Assembly (NCBI GenBank): GCA_017501345.1
Contig: JAFVXC010000028.1
Coordinates: 1-64,000 of the forward strand
Reading direction: 5' to 3'
Length of the DNA: 64,000 bases
Source: Clostridia bacterium
GTDB lineage: Bacteria; Bacillota_A; Clostridia; Oscillospirales; CAG-272
A program made the translations under genes and the position numbers. The notes under the pieces were generated by a model. That model saw only the letters and a list, made by a program, of their open reading frames with translations. It ran no database searches and was not told where the DNA came from. Shown one piece after another: positions 38,957 to 47,541 of the stretch (positions are counted from its first letter, which is position 1; the number at the start of each line of letters is the position of its first letter).

Positions 38957-41545
38957 TCATCCCCGTTCAACCGAAAGCCTTCGGATGAAATCGGAGATCT
39001 CGCTTTCGATTTGTAAAAGCTCGTTCTCAAACTCCTGCGGCGTCATACGCAGAATGCCCGAATGAACGGCGGAAAACTGCAGAAGGCGGTCACCTGTCAC
39101 GACACGGATGTTGTAATTCGGCCCGAGCTGATACATCATTCGCTCGATGAAGGCGTCGGCGGTCTCGTCCGCCTTCGTGTATACGACGCGGTATCCGTCT
39201 CTTGTAAAATCCGAGCCCTCGCCGTCCTTCACGCGATAAGCGTCAAACACGAGCGTCACCTCGATCTTTGTGTAGGCAACGTAGTTGCTGAAGAGATCCA
39301 TCAGGCTCTCCCGCGCCTGCGCGAGATTCGTCTGTGCAAGATGCCGCAGTCCCTCCGATGCATGAATGAAATTGTATCCGTCCACGATGAGCATCCGCTT
39401 TTGCGGTTTTCCTGCCTTCGGGGGACGCTTTTTTTCCTTCGTATTTTCCGAAATGCTTTTCGGCTCTGTGTAACGCCGCCGCTTGATCGGCCCGAATTCG
39501 CGCAGCATGATCGCCTCAAGCTCCTTATCACTGAGGTGATACTTCCGTGCGTAGGCAGCGGCAGGCGGAAGGATCGGCGGAGCCTCTGATGATGTGACCG
39601 ATATGCCGGCATCAAGGTGCTTGTAGCCTTCTACCTCGTTCCACGGAACCGTGAAGCCTGATCCGTGGGCGCAAAAGACCGAGTGCGGTGTGTTCTCAAG
39701 ATCACGCTCGGCATCGTACGCGGCGGCGGCAACGATCTCCTCGGTATTGTGGCAGGGCTCGTAGCCATCCGACGTGCAGAAGAGCCGTCCTTGACCGCGC
39801 GTGTAGGAGATGATCTCCTCTGCGTAGCCGACAAGCTCCGAGACGGGGGCTCGTCCGCTGACGAGGGAATAGTCACCCGACGTCGCCTCGATCTCAAACT
39901 CTGCCGATCGGCTCTGGAGATCGTTGACTGCACGTCCGACCGAAGCGGAGGGGATCTCGAGCCTGAATTTATAGTAGGGCTCAAGCAAGACCGTTCCCGC
40001 AGTCATCAAGCCCTGTCGCACCGCGCGAAGCGTTGCCTCGCGGAAGTCCCCGCCCTCGGTGTGCTTTTCGTGCGCCTTGCCTGCGACGAGCGTGATCCTT
40101 GTGTCGGTCAACGCCGCACCGATGAGAACGCCACGGTGTCTTTTTTCATATAAATGAGAAAGAATGAGCCTCTGCCAGTTGCGGGAAAGTACATCCTCGG
40201 GGAGCCTTGTGTCAAAGACGAGTCCTGTACCCTTTGGCTGAGGTTCCATATAAAGCTGCACCTCGGCATAGTGCCTGAGGGGTTCAAAATGTCCGATGCC
40301 GATCGCCTTCTTCGCGATCCTTTCTTTATATAGGATCCTTCCCGCGCCGAATTCACACTCGACCGAAAAGCGCTCGGTGATCAACCGCCGTAATAGCTCG
40401 ATCTGCACCTCGCCCATCAGTCTTGCCTCGATCTCGCACAGCTCATCGTTCCAAAGAAGCTGAAGAGAGGGCTCCTCCTCTTCAAGCTCCTTCAGCCTTA
40501 AAAAGAGCGCGCGCGGATCGCAGGACGGCGGTAGCCGAAGCGCGTAAGAGAGAACGGGCTCAAGGATCGGCTTCGCGGCGTTGCCCTCACTTCCGAGCCC
40601 CTGACCCGCAAAGGTCTCGGAAAGCCCGACGACGGCGCAGATCTCTCCCGCCTCAGCGTGATCGACCTGCTCGAATCTGTCACCCGAATAAAGACGAAGC
40701 TGTGCAGCCTTTTCTGTCGTGCGCCGACCGTCTTCAGTTGTGTAGAGGATCGGATCGCGTACCGAGAGTGCGCCGCTCGTGATCTTCATATAAGTGAGCC
40801 GTGTCGAGCCCGCACGTGCGATCTTATAGACCCTTGCACCGAAGCCGCTTTCGTCATAGACAGGCGAAAGGGTATAGCGGTCGAGTGTGTCGAGGAGAAA
40901 CTCGACACCCGTCGTGCGGAGTGCCGATCCGAAGAGACACGGAAAGAGCCGTCTGTTTCCGATGCGTTCCGCGATCTCGGTCTCTCCGATGGGGGAGCCC
41001 GAAAGAAAGCATTCGAGAAAATCCTCACTTGTGACGGCAAGTCGTTCGTCAAGCTCGGCTTTTCGGTCAGCCTCATAAAAGGGAACGCAAAGGGGCGATA
41101 GAGCCGATGCGAGCTCCGTGAAAAGCTCCTCCTTCTGCTTTACCGCAATATCGGTTTTGTTGACGAACAGAAATGTGGGGATCTGATAAAACTCAAGAAG
41201 CTGCCACAGTGTCCGTGTATGATTTTGAACACCGTCAAGGCCGCTGATCACGAGGATCGCGTAATCGAGAAGGCAGAGCGTACGCTCTGCCTCGGGCGAA
41301 AAATCAACGTGTCCCGGTGTGTCGAGGAGAATAAAATCGCACTCTCCCCACGAAAACCGAGCCTGCTTTGAAAAGATCGTAATCCCTCGCTCGCGCTCGA
41401 TGGTGTTTGTATCAAGATATGAAGTTCTGTGATCGACACGGCCGAGCGCCCGTATCCTTCCGGAAAGATAGAGAAGCGCCTCGGAAAGCGTGGTCTTTCC
41501 CGCATCGACGTGTGCGAGAATTCCGATCGTCAGCTTTTTGTTCAA
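38957..41545 (-). CDS. TetM/EF-G-like translational GTPase fused to a YacP/Rae1-type NYN nuclease
   Basis: An 862-residue fusion. Residues 1-640 form an EF-G-like chain close to ribosomal-protection proteins: G1 AHVDAGKTT at 11-19, G3 DTPGH at 75-79, G4 NKTD at 129-132, and EF-G domains III-V. A basic linker (about 680-715, KRRR and KEKKRPPK) leads to residues 716-862, which match the NYN/PIN-like YacP family: LIVDGYNFIHA, VTLVFDAY, VVYTKADETAD and VVTGD with its acidic residues. YacP/Rae1 of Bacillus subtilis cuts mRNA in the ribosomal A site, where EF-G-like proteins also bind. Tetracycline protection is possible but not shown; an mRNA-cleaving ribosome factor is the more interesting reading. 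Confidence 0.88.
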   Translation of the reverse strand: MNKKLTIGILAHVDAGKTTLSEALLYLSGRIRALGRVDHRTSYLDTNTIERERGITIFSKQARFSWGECDFILLDTPGHVDFSPEAERTLCLLDYAILVISGLDGVQNHTRTLWQLLEFYQIPTFLFVNKTDIAVKQKEELFTELASALSPLCVPFYEADRKAELDERLAVTSEDFLECFLSGSPIGETEIAERIGNRRLFPCLFGSALRTTGVEFLLDTLDRYTLSPVYDESGFGARVYKIARAGSTRLTYMKITSGALSVRDPILYTTEDGRRTTEKAAQLRLYSGDRFEQVDHAEAGEICAVVGLSETFAGQGLGSEGNAAKPILEPVLSYALRLPPSCDPRALFLRLKELEEEEPSLQLLWNDELCEIEARLMGEVQIELLRRLITERFSVECEFGAGRILYKERIAKKAIGIGHFEPLRHYAEVQLYMEPQPKGTGLVFDTRLPEDVLSRNWQRLILSHLYEKRHRGVLIGAALTDTRITLVAGKAHEKHTEGGDFREATLRAVRQGLMTAGTVLLEPYYKFRLEIPSASVGRAVNDLQSRSAEFEIEATSGDYSLVSGRAPVSELVGYAEEIISYTRGQGRLFCTSDGYEPCHNTEEIVAAAAYDAERDLENTPHSVFCAHGSGFTVPWNEVEGYKHLDAGISVTSSEAPPILPPAAAYARKYHLSDKELEAIMLREFGPIKRRRYTEPKSISENTKEKKRPPKAGKPQKRMLIVDGYNFIHASEGLRHLAQTNLAQARESLMDLFSNYVAYTKIEVTLVFDAYRVKDGEGSDFTRDGYRVVYTKADETADAFIERMMYQLGPNYNIRVVTGDRLLQFSAVHSGILRMTPQEFENELLQIESEISDFIRRLSVERG

Positions 41546-41594
41546 ATGGAGTATCCTCCTCGGATTTTTATGTTTTAGTCTGGTTTACCTCGGG

Positions 41595-42848
41595 TCAGAT
41601 GGCAAATCCCTTTTCGCGCAGGATCGCCCGTACCTCTGTGACGTCAACGTCGGGGAAGGACGTACCGTTCTTTTTCGCAACGGTCGCGGCGACGCCCGCC
41701 ACCTGACCGAGCTCGGCGCAGAAGGGCATAATGCGGTAGGATGCCTGTGCCTCGTGCGTGGAGGAGATGCACCTGCCCGCAACGAGAAGATTTTTCATCC
41801 CCTTCGGAACGAGACAGCGATAGGGGATCTCGTAATAAGCCCCCTTCGGGAAATAGTAAAGCGTCGTGCCGCTTCCCTCGGGATTGTGAATATCGATCTC
41901 ATAGTTAGATGTTGCGATGCCGTCGTCAAAGCGCGCAAGCGATTTGAGGTCCTCGACCGTCAGTGTGTATTCTCCAACGATCTTTCGGCTCTCGCGGATA
42001 CCGATCTGAAGTGCGGTCGAGAGGACGCGACTGTTTTCGAAGCCCTCGATGTTTTCCTTCAGGAATCTATGGATCTCATAGACCTGCTCGCGCGCCTCGA
42101 TCTCCGCCGCCGTAACGTCGAAGGGATCGGTGGGATTTAGCTTGACGACACGCGTCGTGTTGAAGTGCAGAACACCATTGTTCATATTGCCGAAGATCAG
42201 GACGTTCTCGCGCGGATTGCGGATCAAGCCCTTCGCCTGAAATTCCTTGTAAAGGGGATTGATCTTCGGGCGGTTTTCTCTGAATTTTTCGACATCAACA
42301 CCACCCATACGGAAGCACAGCGTCATCGGCTGACAGAGACCGTCGCCTTCGCGACCGACAACTGCGTCACAGCCTGCGAGCATTGAAATCTCCGCGTCGC
42401 CCGTCGCGTCGACGTAACGGTCTGCCGACAGCGTGAGACGCGCGGATTTGCCGAGCGCATCGATCGAAACGATTTCGTCGCCTTCGCGCGTTACGTTCGT
42501 AACGACCGTATTAAAGAGCAGGGAAACGCCGTACTTCAGACACATCCTGTTCAGCACAAGCTTCAGAAGCTCCTCGTCGAAGTATTTGTCGTTCGACATA
42601 CCGCCGACCGCCTTCAGCTCTGCTATGATCTCGAGAAAGAGGTCTCCCGTAAGGTATCTTCTCTCACCCGTTTCGGGCATCGTAGTCCAGTAGGTCATAA
42701 AGGGCAGAACGAGCGAGCTCGCCGCCGCACCGCCGAGACAGTTGAATCTTTCGATGAGCAGGACGTCAAGCCCGCCCTTTGCTCCCTCAATTGCCGCCGA
42801 AACCCCCGCGAAGCCGCCGCCGACCACGATCAAATCATAATGCTTCAT
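41595..42848 (-). CDS. FAD-dependent oxidoreductase
   Basis: A 417-residue flavoprotein of the FAD-dependent oxidoreductase class with an N-terminal Rossmann motif DLIVVGGGFAGVSAAIEGA and the second nucleotide contact LLIERFNCLGGAA, then DATGDAEISMLAG. The start at 42848 has AAGGAGGAAG just upstream; the frame is open 75 codons further but without a ribosome site. Homologues often stand in carbohydrate or glycoside gene clusters. Substrate unknown; the next gene on this strand is the GTPase-nuclease, with no clear link. Confidence 0.85.
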   Translation of the reverse strand: MKHYDLIVVGGGFAGVSAAIEGAKGGLDVLLIERFNCLGGAAASSLVLPFMTYWTTMPETGERRYLTGDLFLEIIAELKAVGGMSNDKYFDEELLKLVLNRMCLKYGVSLLFNTVVTNVTREGDEIVSIDALGKSARLTLSADRYVDATGDAEISMLAGCDAVVGREGDGLCQPMTLCFRMGGVDVEKFRENRPKINPLYKEFQAKGLIRNPRENVLIFGNMNNGVLHFNTTRVVKLNPTDPFDVTAAEIEAREQVYEIHRFLKENIEGFENSRVLSTALQIGIRESRKIVGEYTLTVEDLKSLARFDDGIATSNYEIDIHNPEGSGTTLYYFPKGAYYEIPYRCLVPKGMKNLLVAGRCISSTHEAQASYRIMPFCAELGQVAGVAATVAKKNGTSFPDVDVTEVRAILREKGFAI

Positions 42849-42957
42849 AGCTTCCTCCTTCATTATTGAAAAGAAAAATACGTACGCCTTATTATAACAC
42901 ATTATAGCACCGAAGAAAAGATGTTTTTTAAAATTTGAAGAAATTGTGGATAGGGTA

Positions 42958-42986
42958 TTGATTTTTTCTTGGATATGTGGTATAAT
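42958..42986 (+). promoter_or_regulatory. Promoter of the SipW operon
   Basis: TTGATT (42958-42963) and TATAAT (42981-42986) are 17 bases apart, 78 bases before the first SipW-operon gene. The same gap holds two TATAAT-like boxes on the minus strand that could serve the flavoprotein gene. Confidence 0.75.
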
Positions 42987-43064
42987 AAGATGAAATTTCA
43001 GATTCGTTACACTTAAAGCTTTTGGCTTGCCTATGTTGCCCTTGAATACAGGCAAGGAGGAAAT

Positions 43065-43757
43065 ATGATTCAATATAAATCACATCGAAAATCATTTATT
43101 ATGGCGGCATTGATCATTCTTCTCTGCCTCGTTTGTCTCACGGGTGCAACGCTTGCACTCTTTACGAATGATCTGAGCGACGGAACGATCGGTATTATCA
43201 CGACCTCGGGTAGTGTTAAGGTTGATATCGTCGACGACACAGCCGAGCAGAATTCACTTGTCGGCAAGGTGCTTGCGTTCTATACCTCCTCCGAGCGTCA
43301 GGAGGTCCTCTTCGAGCCCGGCGCGACCTTCTATACACAGGGATTCAAGGTTAAGAATCTCAGCAATATTCCCATCAATTTCCGCGTGTACATCAGCGAG
43401 GACGAAACGGCACCTCATCCCGATGAGACCGATCTGATCGCGGACGGATATGACAAGCTTACTGCAGAAAACTTCCATAAGGCGTTCGACGTTTGGATCA
43501 CTACCGACCCGAACGATCCGAACCAGAGAACCGATATTTCCGAGTTTGTAGGCAAGCTTGAGGCGCCGTCGACCAATAACGGACAGCCCGGTTCCGATGA
43601 AAGCACGGCGGAGCCCTCCTCCGTTGTGAGCGATGAGACCTACTATCTGGTCATTCGGATGAAGGAGCATATCGGAAACGACTACCAGGGCAAATACTAC
43701 ACGGGTATTGGTGTAACGGTATACGCAATCCAAGGAAACGCAGAATTAAAGGAGTGA
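43065..43757 (+). CDS. SipW-dependent exported protein (TasA/camelysin-like)
   Basis: A 230-residue exported protein. Residues 10-30 are a hydrophobic segment ending LTGATLALFTND, the SipW-type cleavage pattern. The next part has the TasA-like beta-domain start (SGSVKVDIVDD, LFEPGATFYTQGFKVKNLSNIPINFRVYI), a Ser/Pro/Glu-rich stretch at 170-190, then a short beta end. It stands immediately before the SipW-type peptidase gene, the layout of tasA-sipW-like operons. GGCAAGGAGG stands before the ATG. Confidence 0.85.
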   Translation: MIQYKSHRKSFIMAALIILLCLVCLTGATLALFTNDLSDGTIGIITTSGSVKVDIVDDTAEQNSLVGKVLAFYTSSERQEVLFEPGATFYTQGFKVKNLSNIPINFRVYISEDETAPHPDETDLIADGYDKLTAENFHKAFDVWITTDPNDPNQRTDISEFVGKLEAPSTNNGQPGSDESTAEPSSVVSDETYYLVIRMKEHIGNDYQGKYYTGIGVTVYAIQGNAELKE

Positions 43758-43764
43758 CGGTTAG

Positions 43765-44508
43765 ATGGGCACAGCAAAGAAAATTCTGAATATTTTTGTG
43801 AAGATCATCACCTGGCTCCTGATAGCCTTCACCGTTTTTATGATGATATTTACCATATTCACGGTGGCGACCGTTGATAAAAATGACCGAAACTTCTTCG
43901 GCTTGCGCTTTTATATCGTAAAGACCGACTCGATGAGCAAATCCGACTTGAATGCAGATCTTGACGTACATTTCAATGCGGGGGATATCATCCTCGTAAA
44001 GGAGGTCAAGAATGTGTCGAAGCTCGAGGCCGGCGACATTATCTCCTTCGTGTCAACCAATAGTGACAGTTATTTTGAAACCATTACGCATATGATCCGC
44101 GAGGTCAAGAAGACAGAGGAAGGAAAGGTCATCGGATACGTCACCTACGGTACGAACACGGATACGAACGATGAGGCGCTTGTTGAGCCTGAGTACGTTC
44201 TCGGTAAGTATACGGGAAAGCTTCCGGGACTTGGAAATTTCTTTGCGTTTGTCAAGTCAACCCCCGGATACATTCTGTGTATTCTTGTTCCGTTCCTGAT
44301 CCTGATCCTCTATAACGGTGTAAACGTCATCGTTCTGTTCCGTAGATATAAGGCAGAGCAGACCGAAGCAATGGAGGCTGAGCGCGCAGCGATCGCTGAG
44401 GAGCGCAAGCAGAACGAGGAAATGCTGCGTGAACTACAGGCATTGAAGGATCAGCTGAGTCAGCAGAAGAGTCAGGAAAATAAGGATGAATCGGACGGCA
44501 CTTCGTAA
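43765..44508 (+). CDS. sipW: SipW-type signal peptidase I
   Basis: A 247-residue membrane peptidase that should cut the TasA-like substrates. It has an N-terminal membrane helix (11-33), the nucleophile Ser56 in KTDSMSKSD, and His109 in ETITHMIREV where bacterial type I peptidases carry Lys; the Ser-His pair is the mark of the SipW/ER type. GDII and GDIISF motifs lie at 73-76 and 90-95. A second helix at 168-192 leads to a charged coiled coil. It sits between two of its likely substrates. Confidence 0.93.
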   Translation: MGTAKKILNIFVKIITWLLIAFTVFMMIFTIFTVATVDKNDRNFFGLRFYIVKTDSMSKSDLNADLDVHFNAGDIILVKEVKNVSKLEAGDIISFVSTNSDSYFETITHMIREVKKTEEGKVIGYVTYGTNTDTNDEALVEPEYVLGKYTGKLPGLGNFFAFVKSTPGYILCILVPFLILILYNGVNVIVLFRRYKAEQTEAMEAERAAIAEERKQNEEMLRELQALKDQLSQQKSQENKDESDGTS

Positions 44509-44599
44509 GCCTGAAAAATACGAAAACCAAGGTTAATGAGAAAGCCTGCGTCCCCGTAGTACGGAACGTATGCTTATAGAGAGAAGGAGGTGCGGCAAA

Positions 44600-45115
44600 A
44601 TGAATGATCAGAACACGGAAAATCTGTCAGATAAGGTTTTCTTCCGCTTCCTTGCGTCCTCTGTATCTGCAATCGTCATATGCTTGATATGTCTGTGCTC
44701 GTCGACCTATGCGTGGTTTTCTGTTGGAATAAGAAGCAACAGCAACAAGATCACTGCAGGACAGTGCTTGCTTACCGCTTCGGTCTCAAGTGATGAAGGG
44801 GAGCTGCTCCTTACAGGCACTGCGATGCTTGAGGATGATCGGACGGTTCTCCTGAGCGGTGGAGCCATGTACACGGTCACGCTGACGCTTCCGAAGGACA
44901 GCGCTTCCGGATATATTGTGTTCACCACCGGGTCGGGTGAATCCGCAAAAAACTATTATTCGGATTCGATCGCGAGACACGCGGAAGACACCCCGAAAAC
45001 GATTGTATTTACGTTGACCGTAGCGAGTGACACAACTGTTACCATTACACCACGTTGGGGGATTTATTCGGGAACGCCTGACGTGAAAGACGGCGGGACA
45101 CTTCACATCCAATAA
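44600..45115 (+). CDS. Small SipW-type exported protein
   Basis: A 171-residue protein with a hydrophobic segment at 18-40 ending SSTYAWFSVG, again the SipW-type cleavage signature. The mature part is short, Thr/Ser-rich and beta-like, with no known domain. The start at 44600 follows AAGGAGGTG. Last gene of the SipW operon; it could be a fibre anchor or minor subunit in the way TapA is for TasA, but similarity to TapA is not evident. Confidence 0.8.
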   Translation: MNDQNTENLSDKVFFRFLASSVSAIVICLICLCSSTYAWFSVGIRSNSNKITAGQCLLTASVSSDEGELLLTGTAMLEDDRTVLLSGGAMYTVTLTLPKDSASGYIVFTTGSGESAKNYYSDSIARHAEDTPKTIVFTLTVASDTTVTITPRWGIYSGTPDVKDGGTLHIQ

Positions 45116-45147
45116 AATCTGTGGATATTTTCACGGCTCATAAAACA

Positions 45148-45176
45148 AGAGCGGCAGGCGTAAAGCCTGCCGCTCT
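45148..45176. terminator. Bidirectional terminator between the SipW operon and module I
   Basis: AGAGCGGCAGGC (45148-45159), GTAAA, GCCTGCCGCTCT (45165-45176) is a perfect 12-bp stem. The minus-strand side is followed by TTGTTTTAT, a good tail for the RraA operon; the plus side has a weaker GTTGT tail. Confidence 0.88.
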
Positions 45177-45198
45177 GTTGTACTTATCCAAATAAGGA

Positions 45199-46107
45199 TT
45201 ACAGTGCCGACTGCGTGTCGTTCGGGTCGCCGTGGATCGCAAAGTAGTATTCCTGCGACCAGTCAAGTCCGCGATAATCTGCGGCACGGTCGTCGTTCTC
45301 GATGAACTCCATCAGAAGATCGAGCATCTCCTTGGTCCAGGTATTCTTGTCGATCTGCGCGGTCGTGAACTTGTTCTGGCTGATCATCTCGAAGCCGAAC
45401 ATATCCTTTACCTGCGTCTTTGCAGCACCGCCAACGACCTCCTCAACGAGGTGAGCGGGGATGAAGAGAACACCGCCGCCTGCGCCGAATACGACGTCAC
45501 CGGGCAGACAGATCGCGTTACCGATGCGGGTAGGCGTGTTGTAGCCGGTCATAATGAAGTCGCGGATGGGAGTCGGGTCGATGCCGCGGTAGTAGACCTG
45601 CGTGTTCTCGACCTTCAGCATCTGCTCGGTGTCACGAACACCGCCCCAGATGACAGCGCCACCGTTCTCGTTCTTCGTCTTGTTCTTCAGAGCAGTCGTA
45701 AGGTTGCCGCCGAGGAAGGTGCCCTTGTAGATCTTGTCGTACATATCGATGACGGGAACGTCGTATTCCATCAGGTTATCGATGACCCACTGGTTGTACG
45801 TTCCGGTTCTGCCTTCCTCGCGACCCTTGTCCTTCGTGAATTCGTCAAGGTCGGGGCGATAGGGGCAGTAGGTCGCAGTCACAGCACGTCCGATCAGCTT
45901 TCTGCCGTCGTTGTGGAGCGTGTGCAGGCGTCCCTCGAACTGGCTTTCATAGCCCTTCACGAAGATGGGCTTCCAAACCTCCTCAAGGGTCAGTGTGCGG
46001 AGCGCCTTCAGGTACTTTTCGTCTACCTTCGGACGACCGTCGGGCAATCTTTCACCCTTCCACTGAGGGGTGAGTGCAATAATTTCGTCTCGATCGTTGA
46101 AATGCAT
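45199..46107 (-). CDS. RraA-family protein, possible sugar-acid aldolase
   Basis: A 302-residue member of the RraA/4-hydroxy-4-methyl-2-oxoglutarate aldolase-like family. The core GGAVIWGGVRDTEQML and the PGDVVFGAGGGVLFIPAHLVEEVV block match the family, while the 70-residue N-terminal and long C-terminal parts are extra. In metabolic clusters such proteins act as metal-dependent aldolases or decarboxylases on 2-keto acids. As the last gene of module I it could split the keto-deoxy acid made by the dehydratase at 47542. Start has AAGGAGATTAAT upstream. Confidence 0.8.
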   Translation of the reverse strand: MHFNDRDEIIALTPQWKGERLPDGRPKVDEKYLKALRTLTLEEVWKPIFVKGYESQFEGRLHTLHNDGRKLIGRAVTATYCPYRPDLDEFTKDKGREEGRTGTYNQWVIDNLMEYDVPVIDMYDKIYKGTFLGGNLTTALKNKTKNENGGAVIWGGVRDTEQMLKVENTQVYYRGIDPTPIRDFIMTGYNTPTRIGNAICLPGDVVFGAGGGVLFIPAHLVEEVVGGAAKTQVKDMFGFEMISQNKFTTAQIDKNTWTKEMLDLLMEFIENDDRAADYRGLDWSQEYYFAIHGDPNDTQSAL

Positions 46108-46117
46108 ATTAATCTCC

Positions 46118-46849
46118 TTATCTTAACGACAATCCGCCGTCGATTATAATTTCACTACCGGTAATGTAAGAGCCCTCGTCGGAGCAGAGCAGAAGCACAG
46201 CGGGGCTGATATCTGCAGGGGTTCCGAAGCGTTTCATAGGGATCATAGCCTCCACAGCCGCCTTTTTCTCGGGATCTGCACAAACGTCGGCGTTTCGGGG
46301 AGTCTCGATCGCGCCGGGAGTGACGTTGTTGATCGTAACGCCGTAGGGAGCAAGTGCGGGTGCAAAGTTCTTCACCATCTTGTACTGCGCCGCTTTCGTC
46401 GCCCCGTAGAGAGAGAGCTCGGGGTGCTGGTTGTACTGATTGACGCTTCCAAGCGTTACGATGCGTCCGAATCCGCGCTTCTGCATCCCCTCTGCATACT
46501 TCTTGATCATAAAATAGGTCGATCTTACGTTGCAGTTCATCTGGATCTCGTAGTCCTCAAACGAGAACTCGTTCCATTTCCGCTTGTACTGAATAGAGGC
46601 GTTGAGGACCAGAATATCCACGTCGCCCGTCTTTTCATAGAGCAGATCTGCCGCATCGGGCAGGAGCAGGTCGGTGTTTACGGGAATGCTGTTCGGGATC
46701 TGTTCGCTTGCTCGCTTGCATTTTTCAAAATCTCTTGCGCCGTGCACGTACACGGTCGCACCGTGCTCTGAAAGCGCGCGGGCGATGTCAAAGCCGATGC
46801 CCTGAGTCGAGCCGGTAACAAGAGCTTTCTTTCCTGAAAGATCAAACAC
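46118..46849 (-). CDS. Short-chain dehydrogenase/reductase (module I)
   Basis: A 243-residue SDR with cofactor motif VTGSTQGIGFDIA near residue 12 and catalytic YGATK near 151. It overlaps the end of the upstream MBL gene by 8 bases, so it is in the same operon as the dehydratase, the MBL protein and the RraA protein. A role as sugar or sugar-acid dehydrogenase is likely from context; the substrate is not known. Confidence 0.9.
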   Translation of the reverse strand: MFDLSGKKALVTGSTQGIGFDIARALSEHGATVYVHGARDFEKCKRASEQIPNSIPVNTDLLLPDAADLLYEKTGDVDILVLNASIQYKRKWNEFSFEDYEIQMNCNVRSTYFMIKKYAEGMQKRGFGRIVTLGSVNQYNQHPELSLYGATKAAQYKMVKNFAPALAPYGVTINNVTPGAIETPRNADVCADPEKKAAVEAMIPMKRFGTPADISPAVLLLCSDEGSYITGSEIIIDGGLSLR

Positions 46850-47537
46850 GGTCGAGTATCTCCTTTACGTCGTATTCTTTGTTGTACTCCAGAACGTAGG
46901 AGGAGGGAACACGGGAAACGTATTCCTGCGGGTCCTCTGTGTTGCTCTCAAACATTCCGTAGTGTGTCGGAATGCCTACCCTCGGCGAGAGGATACGAGT
47001 GAGACGCGCCGCGTCATCAACGTTCATATTTCCGAGCTTTCCGTTGATGCAGATAAACATAACGTCAATATCGAAGCTCTTCAGCTTTTCAAGCTCGGCG
47101 TCGTACTCGGTGTCACCCGAAAAGTAGAATGTCAGCCCTTCGTGGCGCAGGATCAGACCGACAGCGGGAACGCTGTGGTTCGCATAGACGGCGAGGAGCT
47201 CAAACGCGCCGATGCGCTTGCTCATTCCAAGGTCAAACGGCTCGTAGCGCACGACACCGCACGAGCGGAGCGTAGGCTCCGCGTGCGAGGGTGCGAGGAA
47301 GAGCATATCCTTGTTCATCAGCGGGATCGCATCGATGTCGACGTGATCGAGATGATCGTGGGTGCAGATCACTGCGTCGCTCTTCAGCTTGTCGGGGGTG
47401 AAAGGCGCCTCGACCATACGGCCGCGCTTCGCCACTCTGTCTACGACGTTTGAAAGATACGGATCGATGCAGAGCTCGGTTTTTCCGTCGCTGATCAGAT
47501 AGCCGCTTTGACCGATCCAACGTATTCTAAGCTGCAT
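46842..47537 (-). CDS. MBL-fold hydrolase, possible sugar lactonase
   Basis: A 231-residue metallo-beta-lactamase-fold protein related to the UlaG/UPF0173 group. Metal ligands are in CTHDHLDHVD, PAVGLILRHEG precedes FYFSGDTEYD, and PTHYGMF ends the site. UlaG opens L-ascorbate-6-phosphate lactone, so a sugar lactone is a likely substrate here. The start at 47537 fits 4 bases after the dehydratase stop; an earlier in-frame start would overlap that gene. Confidence 0.85.
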   Translation of the reverse strand: MQLRIRWIGQSGYLISDGKTELCIDPYLSNVVDRVAKRGRMVEAPFTPDKLKSDAVICTHDHLDHVDIDAIPLMNKDMLFLAPSHAEPTLRSCGVVRYEPFDLGMSKRIGAFELLAVYANHSVPAVGLILRHEGLTFYFSGDTEYDAELEKLKSFDIDVMFICINGKLGNMNVDDAARLTRILSPRVGIPTHYGMFESNTEDPQEYVSRVPSSYVLEYNKEYDVKEILDRV

Positions 47538-47541
47538 CGTA

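Noticed and set aside
38957..41545. A plain tetracycline resistance gene
   Set aside because: The GTPase part resembles TetM, but many chromosomal relatives are not known to confer resistance and the nuclease fusion makes the label misleading.
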